Source: Artemisia argyi
Lineage: Eukaryota > Streptophyta > Magnoliopsida > Asterales > Asteraceae
Length of the DNA stretch: 64,000 nucleotides
Direction of reading: 5' to 3'
Assembly: GCA_030686995.1 (NCBI GenBank)
Contig: CM060708.1
Coordinates: 255,982,044 to 256,046,043, forward strand
Position 1 is the first letter of the stretch; every line of letters begins with the position of its first letter. This document shows positions 45,145 to 56,420 of this stretch, piece by piece. Under the pieces are notes generated by a model, which saw only the letters and a list, made by a program, of their open reading frames with translations, was not told the origin of the DNA and made no database searches. The position numbers and the translations under genes are program-made.

Positions 45145-47240
45145 GAGTGTGCCAATTAATTCTCGAAATTTATAGAAGTAGTTGGGCAAAATGGGTAAAT
45201 AACATGATTAAGAAAAAGTTTAGTCAGATTTGGTAGGCCTAGGAATCTTAAATAATTCTTAGGTACTACTTAGTCTACCTTAAAATATTCAGAAGATCCT
45301 GCCGTTTATACCATTAAGAATCCAATGACCCAATTGATTAGCAACAACTTGCAATTTCTCCACCATATGTTTTGTTTTACTTTTTACACTTCATAGTACC
45401 GTATTGTTACGCACTGATTATTAAAAGGGGAAATTCCCTATTTACACTTCTAAAGTTCTAATCTCTTCTGATTTAGAAATATTAATATCTACTAGCAGTA
45501 AATTAAGTTTCTGTTCAAATCAAAAGGTTACTCTCATGATGAGCATTATGGTGTAGTAAAAATATTTTGACGAGCATTTTGATATGGAAGGTGATTTACA
45601 TTTTTTTTTTTTTTTTTTTGAATAAATAATTTGTACAATCAGAAAATAAGTGTCATACAAAATCTTGTGTACAAATCAATTCACTTTTGATATGCATAAA
45701 AAATGTCAGTTTAACTAAGATTTGTTAAGGGCTAAACACAATGTTAACAACACTCTTTACCGCCACATCAACATTCCGTACATCACAGCTTCCTTCAACT
45801 TTCAAACAAAATGGTCACTACTCACTACTCCATCTCACCTCCAAAATATACCCCATTTTATATAAACATATCTCCCAAAATACATACACAGAAAAATGAA
45901 TAATGAGCACCCTCACTAGTCACTCATTTTTTTCCTTTGCTTCGCACGTGACCGAAAGGCCATACAGTGGAAATGGCGCGTGATATGCGAGGGTGAGGGT
46001 GATGCCGTGATGGCTCACCCTCCATTGTGTGTCGTCTAAAGTTAGGTGCGCTATTCCTTCCTATCTTAAATTTATACGATAAAAGTCTTCATGAGTTGAA
46101 TGATCCTACATTATTTTAACTTAAAACGTTAGATCATTGTTTCTTTTTAGTTTGTATAAATGGCTCATTAGTCAAAAAAGCTCGCACCTAATCGGTATTG
46201 CTAGAGCAACGAAATTTCATTATTTGGCTGCTTTAATATGCATTTCTTTGTTTTTTTATATTAGTTACTTTGACAAATCAAAAGTGAACTCTATATGCAA
46301 TGTTCATTAAATATGGTCGGTCTGTGTACCCAAATGCATTATTAGGTTTGCACAAGACTAACACGATATTTCATGAAAGTGTGTTGTTGAGCTGTTAATA
46401 TCACAACTTTCCTGACAAAAATACTCCTCTACAGTTGTACATTTTTTTTAAAAAGTAAGTACAAACAGGAGACAAAACTTGTTAAAAGTCCATTTACTAG
46501 CATGTAAGAGAATATTTATAGGACTGTTGCCCTTTCAATGGAAGTCATCAAGGGATCACGAGAGGGAATTAGATAAATTGTGTCATGTTCTTAATTTTGG
46601 AAGAACAATTTTAATTACTTGGTTTGAAATAACCGGAAAAGGACAATCGTGTATGATATGATTGTCGAGTAATATTCAAAACAATGCCGTGTGACGTTTT
46701 TTCTATTCTTAATGCAATGTAAGGCCATTATGCATCAATAATATCGTTAAGTCCATGTACAAACCACTTAACTTGCTTTTATCTCATTAAAGTAATTGTT
46801 TTGATGCATAGTTAGACTTGTCCAATGGTACGAGCTTGTATGAGATGGTTTATGTCGTGAGCTTGATTTTATCATGATATAAACCCAGGCCGTCTTTGAG
46901 GTGTATAAGATGGACGACTGCTTGGGTTTTTTTAAAATTTTAGAGCTTCAAAATTTGTCTCGTTAACAATTATATGTCTGTGCACAAATATTTTTCATGA
47001 AGAAAAAAGTATTTATATGAGAAAATATCTTAAATGAGTAATATGTTAAATATTTTAAAAAATAATTGCATTATATCATATAAATGGTGACACTTTATAT
47101 ACAATATTTATTCTCGAAAGGTCTCATTATGTAATATCGTCCAGGGCACTCAAAAATTCAGGGACGGCTCTAGATATACTGTTTGATGAATAATCGAGGT
47201 GTGTGAATATATGCCTAGCTAATTACATGCTAAACACTAA
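45145..47240. other. intergenic, no gene seen
   Basis: It includes a T run at about 45600-45619 and a hairpin with 9-bp stem GAGGGTGAG/CTCACCCTC at 45989-46022. The ORF at 46479-46661 has no motif. Confidence 0.5.
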
Positions 47241-47372
47241 TTATGGAAATGGAGGAACCGTATTATTAATGCCGAACCAGACATGGTTACAAAGGTTAAA
47301 GATGATGACATTTTCCCCTCCATCCAAAGGATCTCCAAAGTGTGGATCTCTGCTAGGCTTAATTCGGTTGCT

Positions 47373-47416
<44 letters not shown>
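47241..47416 (+). pseudogene. 3' fragment of a LINE with poly(A) tail, plus strand
   Basis: The plus strand encodes LWKWRNRIINAEPDMVTKV and DDDIFPSIQRISKVWISARL, which resembles the C-terminal region of plant non-LTR retrotransposon polyproteins. It is followed directly by about 41 A at 47375-47416. The 5' truncation and long A tail fit LINE integration. Its A tail abuts the minus-strand LINE. Confidence 0.45.
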
Positions 47417-47420
<4 letters not shown>

Positions 47421-50400
47421 ACGGCGGATTTTATAAAAAAAAAAACTAGCAAGACGCTAGAGAAACAACATTACAAAATAAAAAGAAACGGGTTTTTCAC
47501 CTAATCAGTCCAACTAACATTTAGCTTACATCTATAGCTACACCAAGAAAAGTCCCGAGCCACTACATCATCGAATAATGTCGCCTTAAGAGGGGAACTC
47601 AAACCAAAAATCAACTTATTTCGAAAATTTCAAACAAGCCACCATATGATATAGAAAACTCCTTATAGCACCTCTTTACGAAGACCTTGAAGATGAATAT
47701 TTGACAACCAAATCCTCCACTCCTCAAATGAAGAAACCCCTGATAACTGGAAATCCCACCAAGTAGAAAGCTTCCGATAAATATCTCTTATCATAGAACA
47801 TGAGAAGAAAATATGACTCGTGGTTTCAGCAACCTTACTGCAAATCGGGCATAAAATCGACTAAATATCCAGTCCTCTACGGGACAAGTTAAACCGAGTA
47901 GGCAAACTATCCAACTTAACCTTCCAAGCATGAACGTTAACTTTTTTAGGAACCGCTTTTAACCATCTAGTTTTAGAAGAGACATCAGGTAACATATCAT
48001 CATCGATATATCTCCTAATTGAAGCAACAGAAAACTCACCCGAGCCCATTAAAGACCAAACCCACCTATCATGAATCTCAGGAAGCGAGTAACCTTCTAA
48101 ATTTTCCAATAAACTATTAAATTGCTCAAACTCCACCCCACCTCTTGGACAACGCCGTAAAGACACCCCTGCATTTTCCTGAACCAACTTATGCGCCACT
48201 GTGATGTTCTTATTTGATTCCAAAGCAAAGACTCTTGGATATAAAGATTTAAATGACACATCACCCTTCCAAACATCCTTCCAAAAAAGAGTATTCTCAC
48301 CATTACCCACTCTTTTCTTAATAAAACCAAGTAAGTCAATCCCGCGGTTTTTAAGCTTTTCCAAATCTCGAACAATATCCAACCAGGTCGAGGCATGCTT
48401 AGATAAAGATCCAAGAGAACCATTCTCACCATACAACGCCTTAAAAACCGTAGCCCATAGCGAGTTATTATCATTCCTAAATCGCCAAACCCATTTAAAC
48501 ATAAGAGCCCGATTCAAAGCATAAAAACTCGACACTCCAAGCCCCCCTTTATCTTTAGACGCCAAAACATTTCTCCATGAAACATACATCAATATTTTTT
48601 CTTTAACGTCCACCCCATTGAAAAAACGACCATGAATAGCCTCCATTCTCTTTAACACCTGTAAAGGGACTTTGAACATAGACATATAGTATATTGGTAT
48701 CGAGCCTAACATCGATTTAATAAGAGTTAAACGTCTACCTATAGAGAGGGTCTTCATCTTCCATTTAGATAGCCTAGTCAGCAGTTTGTTAACAACTTCC
48801 TCCCAAGCTTGAGTACGAGACATCATACCTCCCACTTTTACGCCAAGATAAGAGAACGGAGTCGTGAATGTCAAGCAACCAATTGAGTGGGCAGCATGCA
48901 ACACTTTATCATCATCAACCGCTATCCCCATTAGCTTGCTTTTCTGCATATTTATCCGAAGGCCAGAAGCACGAAAGAAACATTCCAAAACCTAAACAAT
49001 GATATTTATATTCGAATCACTCCATTGTCCGATAAACACAACATCATCGGCGTAAAACAAATGGGATAAATGCAAATTCAACCCAATGGAGACGCCCTTA
49101 AACATGCCTTCACGAACCACATTCTGAAACGATAAATGAAGACTTTCCATAACTAATATAAATAAAAATGGTGAAAGAGGATCACCCTGTTTAAGAGCTT
49201 TTTGGAATTGAAACTCATTCGTAGGACTCCCATTCACAAGAATCGATCCCCTAGGAAAAGATAAGCATATTTGAATCCATCTACACCAACGATCACCAAA
49301 ACAAAATTTCTTTAAAACATCATCTTAAATAGTCCCACCGAACCGAATCATATGCCTTTTCAAAATCAACTTTAAAAACCAAAGTCTGCTTCTTCTTAGA
49401 CTTACACCATTGAATTAACTCGTTCAATATAAATGGCCCATCAAGAATTTGCCTATTGGCAACGGAAGCATATTGCACTTCACTCGCCAATTCACCCAAC
49501 ACACCAACTAACTGATTTGCCAGGATCTTAGCAATTATTTTATACAAACTTCCAATTAAACTAATTGGTCTAAAATCTTTAACCATTTTAGCATCTTGCA
49601 TTTTAGGAATCAAAGCAATAAAAGAAGAGTTACCCCCTCTAGGAAACGTACCATGGTGGAAAAAATAGTAGATAGCATCGTTGACATCATCTTCTATAAG
49701 ACTCCAATATCTACGGTAAAAACCAAACGTAAAGCCATCGGGACCCGGGGACTTGTCTAAACCACAATCCCAAACAGCCCTTTTAATTTCATCCTTTGAA
49801 ACATGTCTTTCCATATCATCCCTCTGATCCACCGATAAAGTATTAGGAAAATTCATGTCAAGAATAAAACGAGATGATACGGGACGATCAAAGCGATTCT
49901 TAAAATGCATATAAAATTCATTCTTCACCTCGCTCGGGGAGTCAATCCAAACACCATCAACTAAGATACTACGAACACTTAATTGACTCATTTTCTTGTT
50001 TAGAATACCATGAAAATATTTGGAATTTTCATCTCCTTCAATCGCCCATTTAATCTTTGATTTTTGAGCCGCCTCCAAAGATTCTACTCTATACAAATTT
50101 TGGAGATCCTTTATGATGTTCGCACGTTTGTTAAGAATAGAAGAATTAATATCGCCTTTGTCCAAATCCGCATCAATATCAGATAACCTATCTTTAAGAT
50201 GAGCCTTCTGATTATTCAAACTCTCTTTCTTGACTTTAATCCAGTTACGAATTTTAAGTTTTAGAAGTTTCAACTTCTTCATAAAACGTAACATGGCATT
50301 CGAGTCCGAAACACTAGGATCATTCCAAACTTCTTCCACAAATTTATCAAAACCTTCTAATTCAAACCAATAATGGTAGAACCGAAAAGGAACGGGACAA

Positions 50401-50905
50401 TAATCAATACAAACCTCCCGTAATAAAATTAATCTGTGATCCGACAAGTACCTATCTAAAGTGATGGCAGAAATATTCGGGCAAGACTCCATTAAACTTT
50501 CTGAGATTAAAAATCTATCCAACTTGCTCATTTTTGAAGCCGACTTATGAACCCCATGTAAACGAGCAACCTCCCAAAGGAACATCCACCAAACCTCCCA
50601 AAGAAATAAAAGAATTAAAAACTTCAGCACCTTGCTTATTGAAAATAGACCCGAATCTTTCTTCAGACGATCGAACTTCATTGAAATCCCCCATAATAAT
50701 TACTTCACCATTCCAATTATCAATCACATAATACAAAATAGTCCCATAACATATTTTTTTTCAGAACATTCTTGAGGGGCGTAAACCGAAATAATGAGAA
50801 GACTTTTACCATTAGAAATCCAAACACCTTGAATTGCAATAAAATAATCAGATATCGTTGAGTTTAGCTTACGAAAGACCCTATGACGTTCTCTCTATTG
50901 CTTAA
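47417..50905 (-). mobile_element. L1-like LINE, 5'-truncated and degenerate, minus strand
   Basis: Read on the minus strand it contains the C-terminal part of the APE endonuclease (about 50830-50545: GVWISNGKSLLIISVYAP, then GDFNEVRSSEERFG and CSFTWGS). A linker and then reverse transcriptase follow (50000-48990: SFIALIPKMQDAKMVKDFRP, then VDFEKAYDSVRWDYL, QGDPLSPFLF and the catalytic FYADDVVF near 49040), then a zf-RVT region (about 47930-47640). The polyprotein is broken by a frameshift near 49320 (after RWDYL) and a stop near 48990, among others. The 5' end is lost near 50905. The 3' end reads GCCGTTCAA next to the A run of the convergent LINE. It is inactive. Confidence 0.85.
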
Positions 50906-51122
50906 GTTTGTTTAGGGTGGTGGCAGTGGCGGCGTTATGGGCTGCGGTATTGCCCATACCGGCGGTGAACACCGCTGCCACCTCCACGGTTTGGCTTGGG
51001 CGGCATTTCATGCTTCAACGGTTTGGAAGAATTTGAACGTTGGAGCATTTACTATTTTTTGAACGTTTGGAATTTTTTGACTGTCGGGAAGCAATGACAA
51101 TGTCGAAACTGTTATTCCCGAT

Positions 51123-51457
51123 CTAAATGACGACACAACTCCTACATGTAAAAGAAAAGGGAAAAAGACCGATAGTGAGGCGTCGACAAAGAATAGTGTT
51201 GTTGAGAACTTCGAGAGCTACACGGCAAAGAAAGCACAAATGTTGGAGGAGGCGATGGAAAAAAAACGTGCAAATGATGAATTGGCCAAAAAGTTGATGG
51301 CGACACAACTCGCTAATGCTGAAGAAAAGGCTATGATTCGGTCGATGAAGTTCTATAACAAGCCGCACGAGCACATAACCAATCCGTTATGCGAGAAATC
51401 GCTCTTAAGAAAAAACGTGAGTACGCGGCGAAATATGGATGGCCTACCGATTTTTAG
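51123..51457 (+). pseudogene. C-terminal remnant of the Harbinger Myb-like accessory protein
   Basis: The plus-strand frame encodes a charged coiled-coil stretch (KKAQMLEEAMEKKRANDELA and AEEKAMIRSMKFYNKPHEHI). After a frame change near 51385 it ends EIALKKKREYAAKYGWPTDF and stop at 51455. Plant PIF/Harbinger elements encode a second, Myb/SANT-like protein with just such a charged helical tail and a Tyr-Gly-Trp-Pro-like end. The Myb N-terminus is missing, so it is a non-functional remnant. Confidence 0.55.
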
Positions 51458-51677
51458 AAATAATTATGTTTTTTTCCCAAGTATTGTAATGTTCTTTTAA
51501 TTAGTAATGAAATATTTATGTTTTTATTAAATTGTTTAATATAATTTATGAAAATAAAAAATAAAAAAATAAAATTAGTTGAGGTATAGAATCATGGTTG
51601 CCACTAAAAAAGGGTCGAGATGTATGAAAAAAGTATGAATGAGATGGAATGATATTATTGGTGGGTTGAGAGGTATG

Positions 51678-51825
51678 TATTAGTAGTATATATTGTATAG
51701 TCCAGCCCATTTACATTGGTAGGGCTTGGTCCAGTATTTAAGTTAACCTACTTGTACTCATGTATATATATGTGTGTATCGTATTCAATGAGATATCAAT
51801 TCAAACTCCATATCTCCTTATAATA
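51678..51825 (+). repeat. 5' LTR of the copia element (148 bp)
   Basis: TATTAGTAGT ... CCTTATAATA. It contains a TATA-like TGTATATATATGTG near 51758. Compared with the 3' LTR it carries about a dozen extra bases after CCAGTATT. Confidence 0.85.
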
Positions 51826-51838
51826 TGGTACCAGAGCC
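51826..51838 (+). other. primer-binding site, initiator-Met tRNA type
   Basis: TGGTACCAGAGCC matches the standard copia primer site TGGTATCAGAGC with one mismatch and starts directly after the LTR. Confidence 0.8.
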
Positions 51839-51935
51839 TTTCTAAAACAAAACTACCTCCCTTATTTCTCTCCTCTCCCACGCTCCCATCTCCAATTCAA
51901 ATTTTTCACAACCCTAATCTACCTCCTTTCTCATC

Positions 51936-54900
51936 ATGGTTAACAAAAATCCACCACCCCCACCACCTGTTAACATGGACAAACATTTTGGTGTTACTAA
52001 CATCAAGTCCTATGTCCCGCTTGTGCTTGATCTAGATCAACTCAATTACGATGCATGGTGTGAACTTTTTACGTCTCACTATCACAGTTTTGGTGTCCAA
52101 GGTCTTCTCGATGGCACTTTTGTTTGCACTAGTGCAAACTCGACTGAATGGAAGAAACTGGACTCTCTCGTGAAAGTTTGGATATATGGTACCATCTCTA
52201 CTTCACTGCTGCAAACAGTACTCAAGAAAAACGTGTCCGCGAAGGATGTTTGGAAGAGCCTTGAAGATCTCTTCCACGACAACAAGGAAGCCCGAGCCAT
52301 GAAACTACACGAAGAGCTCCGTTCAATGGAACTCGGTAACCTCTCAATAGCCGAATACTTCAAAAAGATCAAGGTCACTGCTGACCTCTTGGCAAATATT
52401 GAATTGGCTGTTGATGACAAGAACCTCGTCATGTACGCGGTTAATGGACTCGGTGATCGGTATGAACATGTGGCTAGCATAATCCGTCATAGCAAGCAAC
52501 CATTGACTCTCCTCGAGACTCGCTCGATGCTCCTACTCGAGGAGTCTCGTATGAATCGCAAAAAACATCGTACAGGATCTCGTGACTCAACCTCCTCGCC
52601 TACTGTCCTCATGGCTACAAGCAACAACAACACGAAAAACAACTCCAACAAGCAAGTGTGTCGTAACTTTCAAAGATTTGCTTGTAATTATGGTGAAAGG
52701 TGTCATTATTTGCATGTAGGTTCGAATGGAAATCGTCATAGTGGTATCAATACTGCTCGTGGCTCAGCTCATCAATGGAGTAATATGGGGTCTAGGACTA
52801 TTGTACGTGTGATGCCTCCTACTCGTATGGGTATGGGGTATCAAGAGGATAAAAGCATGGAACATGGTAATACAATGTATACTGGAAATAATCATAGCAA
52901 TATATGGAATGGCAGTCAACAAAAACCAACACATCAGTCCAGGGGTATTTTAGGTCGAAGTCCATCATCTGGACCACACAGTGCATTCAGTCCAACAGGA
53001 GTTCCTGGACCAACAGTCCCAACAGGTTCTAATTGGGGTCCTCGGGTAGTATACGGGCCATTGGATCAGCCTACCACTCTCCCTGAATCCTTCAATGCAA
53101 TGACTGTTCAAGAATACGGGGATCCAAGTTGGTACATGGATACCGGGGCTACATCCCACCTTGCTTCGGATGCAAGTAACCTTACTTCCATTACTAATAC
53201 TAGCAATATTTCGTCTATATTTGTTCGAAATGGTAATTCAATACCTGTTACAACATCTGGTCATAGCATGTTGCCATCACTCAATAGACCTTTACACTTA
53301 AAAAATGTCCTTGTCACACCCAATATAATCAAAAATCTCATATCAGTGCGTCAATTTACTCGCGATAATTTGTGTTCTATTGAGTTTGATCCTTTTGGTT
53401 TTTCTGTGAAGGATCTATGGACCCACCATCTGCTTCTCCGATGTAATAGCAACGGAGACTTATGCCCCGTATTGCCTCCTACCAAGTCTCACACCGCCTT
53501 TGTGTCTACCGATCAATCAACGTGGCATCAACGTCTCGGTCACCCGGGAAATGAAGTGTTGCGTTTTTTAATTTCCAATAATTTGATCGATTGTAATAAA
53601 ACAAAGACTTCATCTTTGTGCCATGCATGTCAACTTGGCAAGCATGTTAGGTTGCCTTTTTCTATTTCCAATTCTTGTGTTGAGAACATGTTTGATATTA
53701 TACACTCGGATCTTTGGACTTCCCCGATCCCGAGTGTAAGTGGTTTTAAATATTATGTCCTTTTCTTAGATCACTATTCTCATTTTCTTTGGATGTACCC
53801 TTTACGTAAGAAGAATGATGTGTTTGATAAATTTTTACAATTTCATAAGTATGTCCAAACACAATTTAACACCACAATCAAATCCTTCCAATGTGAACAT
53901 GGAGGTGAGTTTGATAACCACCAATTTCATACATTTTTTTTATACCCATGGAAAACAATTTAGATTCTCATGCCCTAAAACATCTCAGCAAAATGGCAAA
54001 TCGGAAAGAATGATACGAACCATCAATAACATAATTCGTACTCTACTTTTTCAAGCAAAACTACCCCCACAATACTGGGTCGAGGCTCTATTCATGGCTA
54101 TTCACTTACTTAATATATTACCATCAACCGCTATCAACAACGAAATACCTTTCACTAAATTATTTAAAAAGAAACCTACTTACACGCGCCTACGCACTTT
54201 TGGTTGTCTATGCTATCCACACCTTTATCCGTCTCACAAACTTGAACCCCGTGCCTCTCGGTGTATATTTCTAGGATATCCTTCCCATCACCGTGGCTAT
54301 CGATGTCTAGACATTAATACTAACAAAATAATTATATCTAGACATGTTAAGTTTGATGAACAAATATTCTCTTTTAGAGCTGATAAACCCAACGCATGTA
54401 ATTCCTATAATTTCCTAGACTTGGATGACCATCCATCTCCTATAGCCATGCGTTTACTTACTACACCTACACCTACACTTACACATGAACCTAATAACCT
54501 CCCTGATCCTACTTCCCCTACACCAAATACAACTTTACCTCACAACAGTACACCTATATCTCACTCCAGTATACAAAATATGCCTCAACCAGATTCATTC
54601 TCTCGGCCCAGTACAACCACAACCCAACCAGCAGTCACAACCCAACATACTCAATCTCAACAGCCCATTACTTCAAGCCATCAACAACAGCCTTCTCACC
54701 ATACCAAAGTTATTAAAACACATCCCATGGTCACACGTTCGGAGGTAGGCACTGTCAAAACCAACCCAAAATTTTCTTTCCATGTCACCGCTCCGTCACC
54801 TGTTCCTCGTTCTCACAACTTTGCCCTTCGCAACCCTAACTGGAAACATGCTATGCAAGACGAATATAATGCTCTTATTAGTAATGGTACGTGGGTTCTT

Positions 54901-56125
54901 GTTCCCCGACCGCAAAATGTAAATGTAGTACGATCTATGTGGTTGTTTAAACACAAATTTCATGCAGATGGTTCTCTCAGTCGTTATAAGGCACGCCTTG
55001 TTGCTAATGGTCGTAGTCAACAACAAGGCATTGATTGTGATGATACATTTAGCCCGGTTGTTAAACCGGCTACTATTCGTATTGTTCTCAGCTTGGCAGT
55101 TTCTCGTGCATGGCCTATTCATCAGCTTGACGTGAAGAATGCATTTCTTCACGGTCACCTATCCGAGACAGTTTACATGCATCAGCCACCTGGTTTTGTT
55201 GACTCTGTTCATCCTGATTATGTATGCCTACTCAAGAAATCGCTTTATGGACTCAAACAGGCCCCTCGAACATGGTTTCGGCGATTTTCTAGTTATGCCT
55301 TACGAGTTGGATTCCAGCATAGTCGTAGTGATTCATCATTATTCATTTACCACCAGGGCAATGACACGGCTTATCTTCTTTTATATGTAGATGACATTAT
55401 TCTTACAGCTTCATCATCATCAATCCTGCATCGGATCATTTGATCGCTACATAGTGAGTTTTCTATGACAGATCTTGGCCCGCTCAACTATTTCCTCGGC
55501 ATTTCAGCTTGCTGCACCTCTTCTGGTCTATTTTTATCTCAGGAGAAATATGCCACCGAGATACTTGAGCGGGCCCACATGCTTAACTGCAACCCGTCCA
55601 AGACACCTGTTGGTATTGAGTTCAAACTTGGACCTGATGGTGACCCAGTTGAGGATCCTATTCTATTTCGTAGCTTAGCTGGTGCTTTACAGTACCTGAC
55701 CTTCACTCGTCCTGATATTTCTTATGCGGTGCAACAGATATGTTTATTTATGCATGATCCACGAGAACCTCATTACAAGGCCCTAAAACGCATTTTGTGA
55801 TATATTCGTGGCACTTTAGATCATGGTTTACAGTTATATCGGTCCCCCACGACACAACTTATTGCATACTCTGACGTAGATTGGGCAGGATGCCCGTCTA
55901 CCAGACGATCTACCTCAGGATATTGTGTCTTTCTCGGCGATAACCTCATCACTTGGTCATCCAAGCGACAACACGTTATCTCTCGCTCAAGTGCAGAAGC
56001 GGAGTATCGTGGTGTCGCTAATGTTGTTGCCGAGACTGCTTGGGTTCAGAATCTACTTCGGGAGCTTCTTGTTCCAATACGCTCAGCTACTCTTGTCTAC
56101 TGTGATAACGTCAGTGCTGTCTACT
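51936..56125 (+). pseudogene. copia gag-pol polyprotein, degenerate
   Basis: The first frame (51936-53963) holds gag (SYVPLVLDLDQLNYDAW at the N-terminus), a CCCH zinc finger (C-x7-C-x5-C-x3-H, residues about 243-261), protease (WYMDTGATSHL), the GAG-pre-integrase motif (WHQRLGHPG), and the integrase start. A frameshift in the T run near 53932-53941 moves the reading to the next frame, which carries the rest of integrase (ending GYPSHHRGYRCL) and reverse transcriptase with LLYVDDIIL. A TGA at 55441 and another at 55798 interrupt RT and the junction to RNase H. RNase H (SDVDWAGCPSTRRSTSGY, SSAEAEY, YCDNVSAVYL) runs to 56125, where the 3' LTR cuts it. In integrase the second catalytic Asp region reads FQCEHGGEF, Glu where Asp is expected. 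The combination makes it non-functional. Confidence 0.88.
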
Positions 56126-56260
56126 TATTAGTAGTATATATTGTATAGTCCAGCCCATTTACATTGGTAGGGCTTGGTCCAGTATTACTTGTACTCATGT
56201 ATATATGTGTGTATCGTATTCAATGAGATATCAATTCAAACTCCATATCTCCTTATAATA
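56126..56260 (+). repeat. 3' LTR of the copia element (135 bp)
   Basis: It starts TATTAGTAGT right after truncated RNase H coding sequence and ends CCTTATAATA, followed by GTATG. It is nearly identical to the 5' LTR apart from a deletion of about 13 bases. Confidence 0.85.
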
Positions 56261-56309
56261 GTATGAGTTTTTTTTCAAAGGCATGATTGACACCGCCGGT
56301 TTTGTCGAG

Positions 56310-56420
56310 TAGCTTTTTTTGTTGCTAGTGTTCTTGTATCTTGGTTCTCTTTGTTTCTTGTTTTGGCTCTCATTTAGAGCCTTGTCTAATATAATTTCCA
56401 GCTTTTTTCAAAAAAAAACT
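56310..56420 (+). repeat. LINE-type 3' end fragment
   Basis: Hairpin GGCTCT-CATTT-AGAGCC (56368-56384), then AATATAATTTCCAGC and TTTTTTC followed by a run of A (about 56411-56419). This resembles the 3' UTR end of plant L1 elements. It is short and non-coding. Confidence 0.45.

Larger units (their letters stand above)
51678..56260 (+). mobile_element. Ty1/copia element, Ale/Retrofit-like, with non-canonical LTR ends
   Basis: Its LTRs are 148 bp (51678-51825) and 135 bp (56126-56260), among the shortest of plant copia. They start TATTA and end TAATA rather than TG...CA. An exact 5-bp target duplication GTATG lies at 51673-51677 and 56261-56265, confirming the ends. The primer site TGGTACCAGAGCC at 51826 (initiator-Met tRNA type, one mismatch) abuts the LTR. 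The internal region encodes gag, protease, integrase, RT and part of RNase H, with one frameshift and two in-frame stops. The 3' end of RNase H and any polypurine tract are missing: coding sequence joins the 3' LTR directly. It is inserted in a Harbinger remnant. Confidence 0.88.
50915..56297 (+). mobile_element. PIF/Harbinger element remnant, interrupted by a copia element
   Basis: The left end GGGTGGTGGCAG follows TTA at 50912-50914. The right end, after the copia insertion, reads GCATGATTGACACCGCC near 56281-56297, a degenerate inverted copy. Sequence at about 51590-51677 matches, inverted, the interior of the MITE at 58954-59303, and its coding remnant is a Harbinger-type accessory protein. 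The copia element inserted at GTATG (51673-51677). Exact right end and TSD are uncertain. Confidence 0.55.

Noticed and set aside
51760..52035. 91-codon ORF near the copia 5' end
   Set aside because: It overlaps the LTR, primer site and gag start in another frame; gag explains the region.
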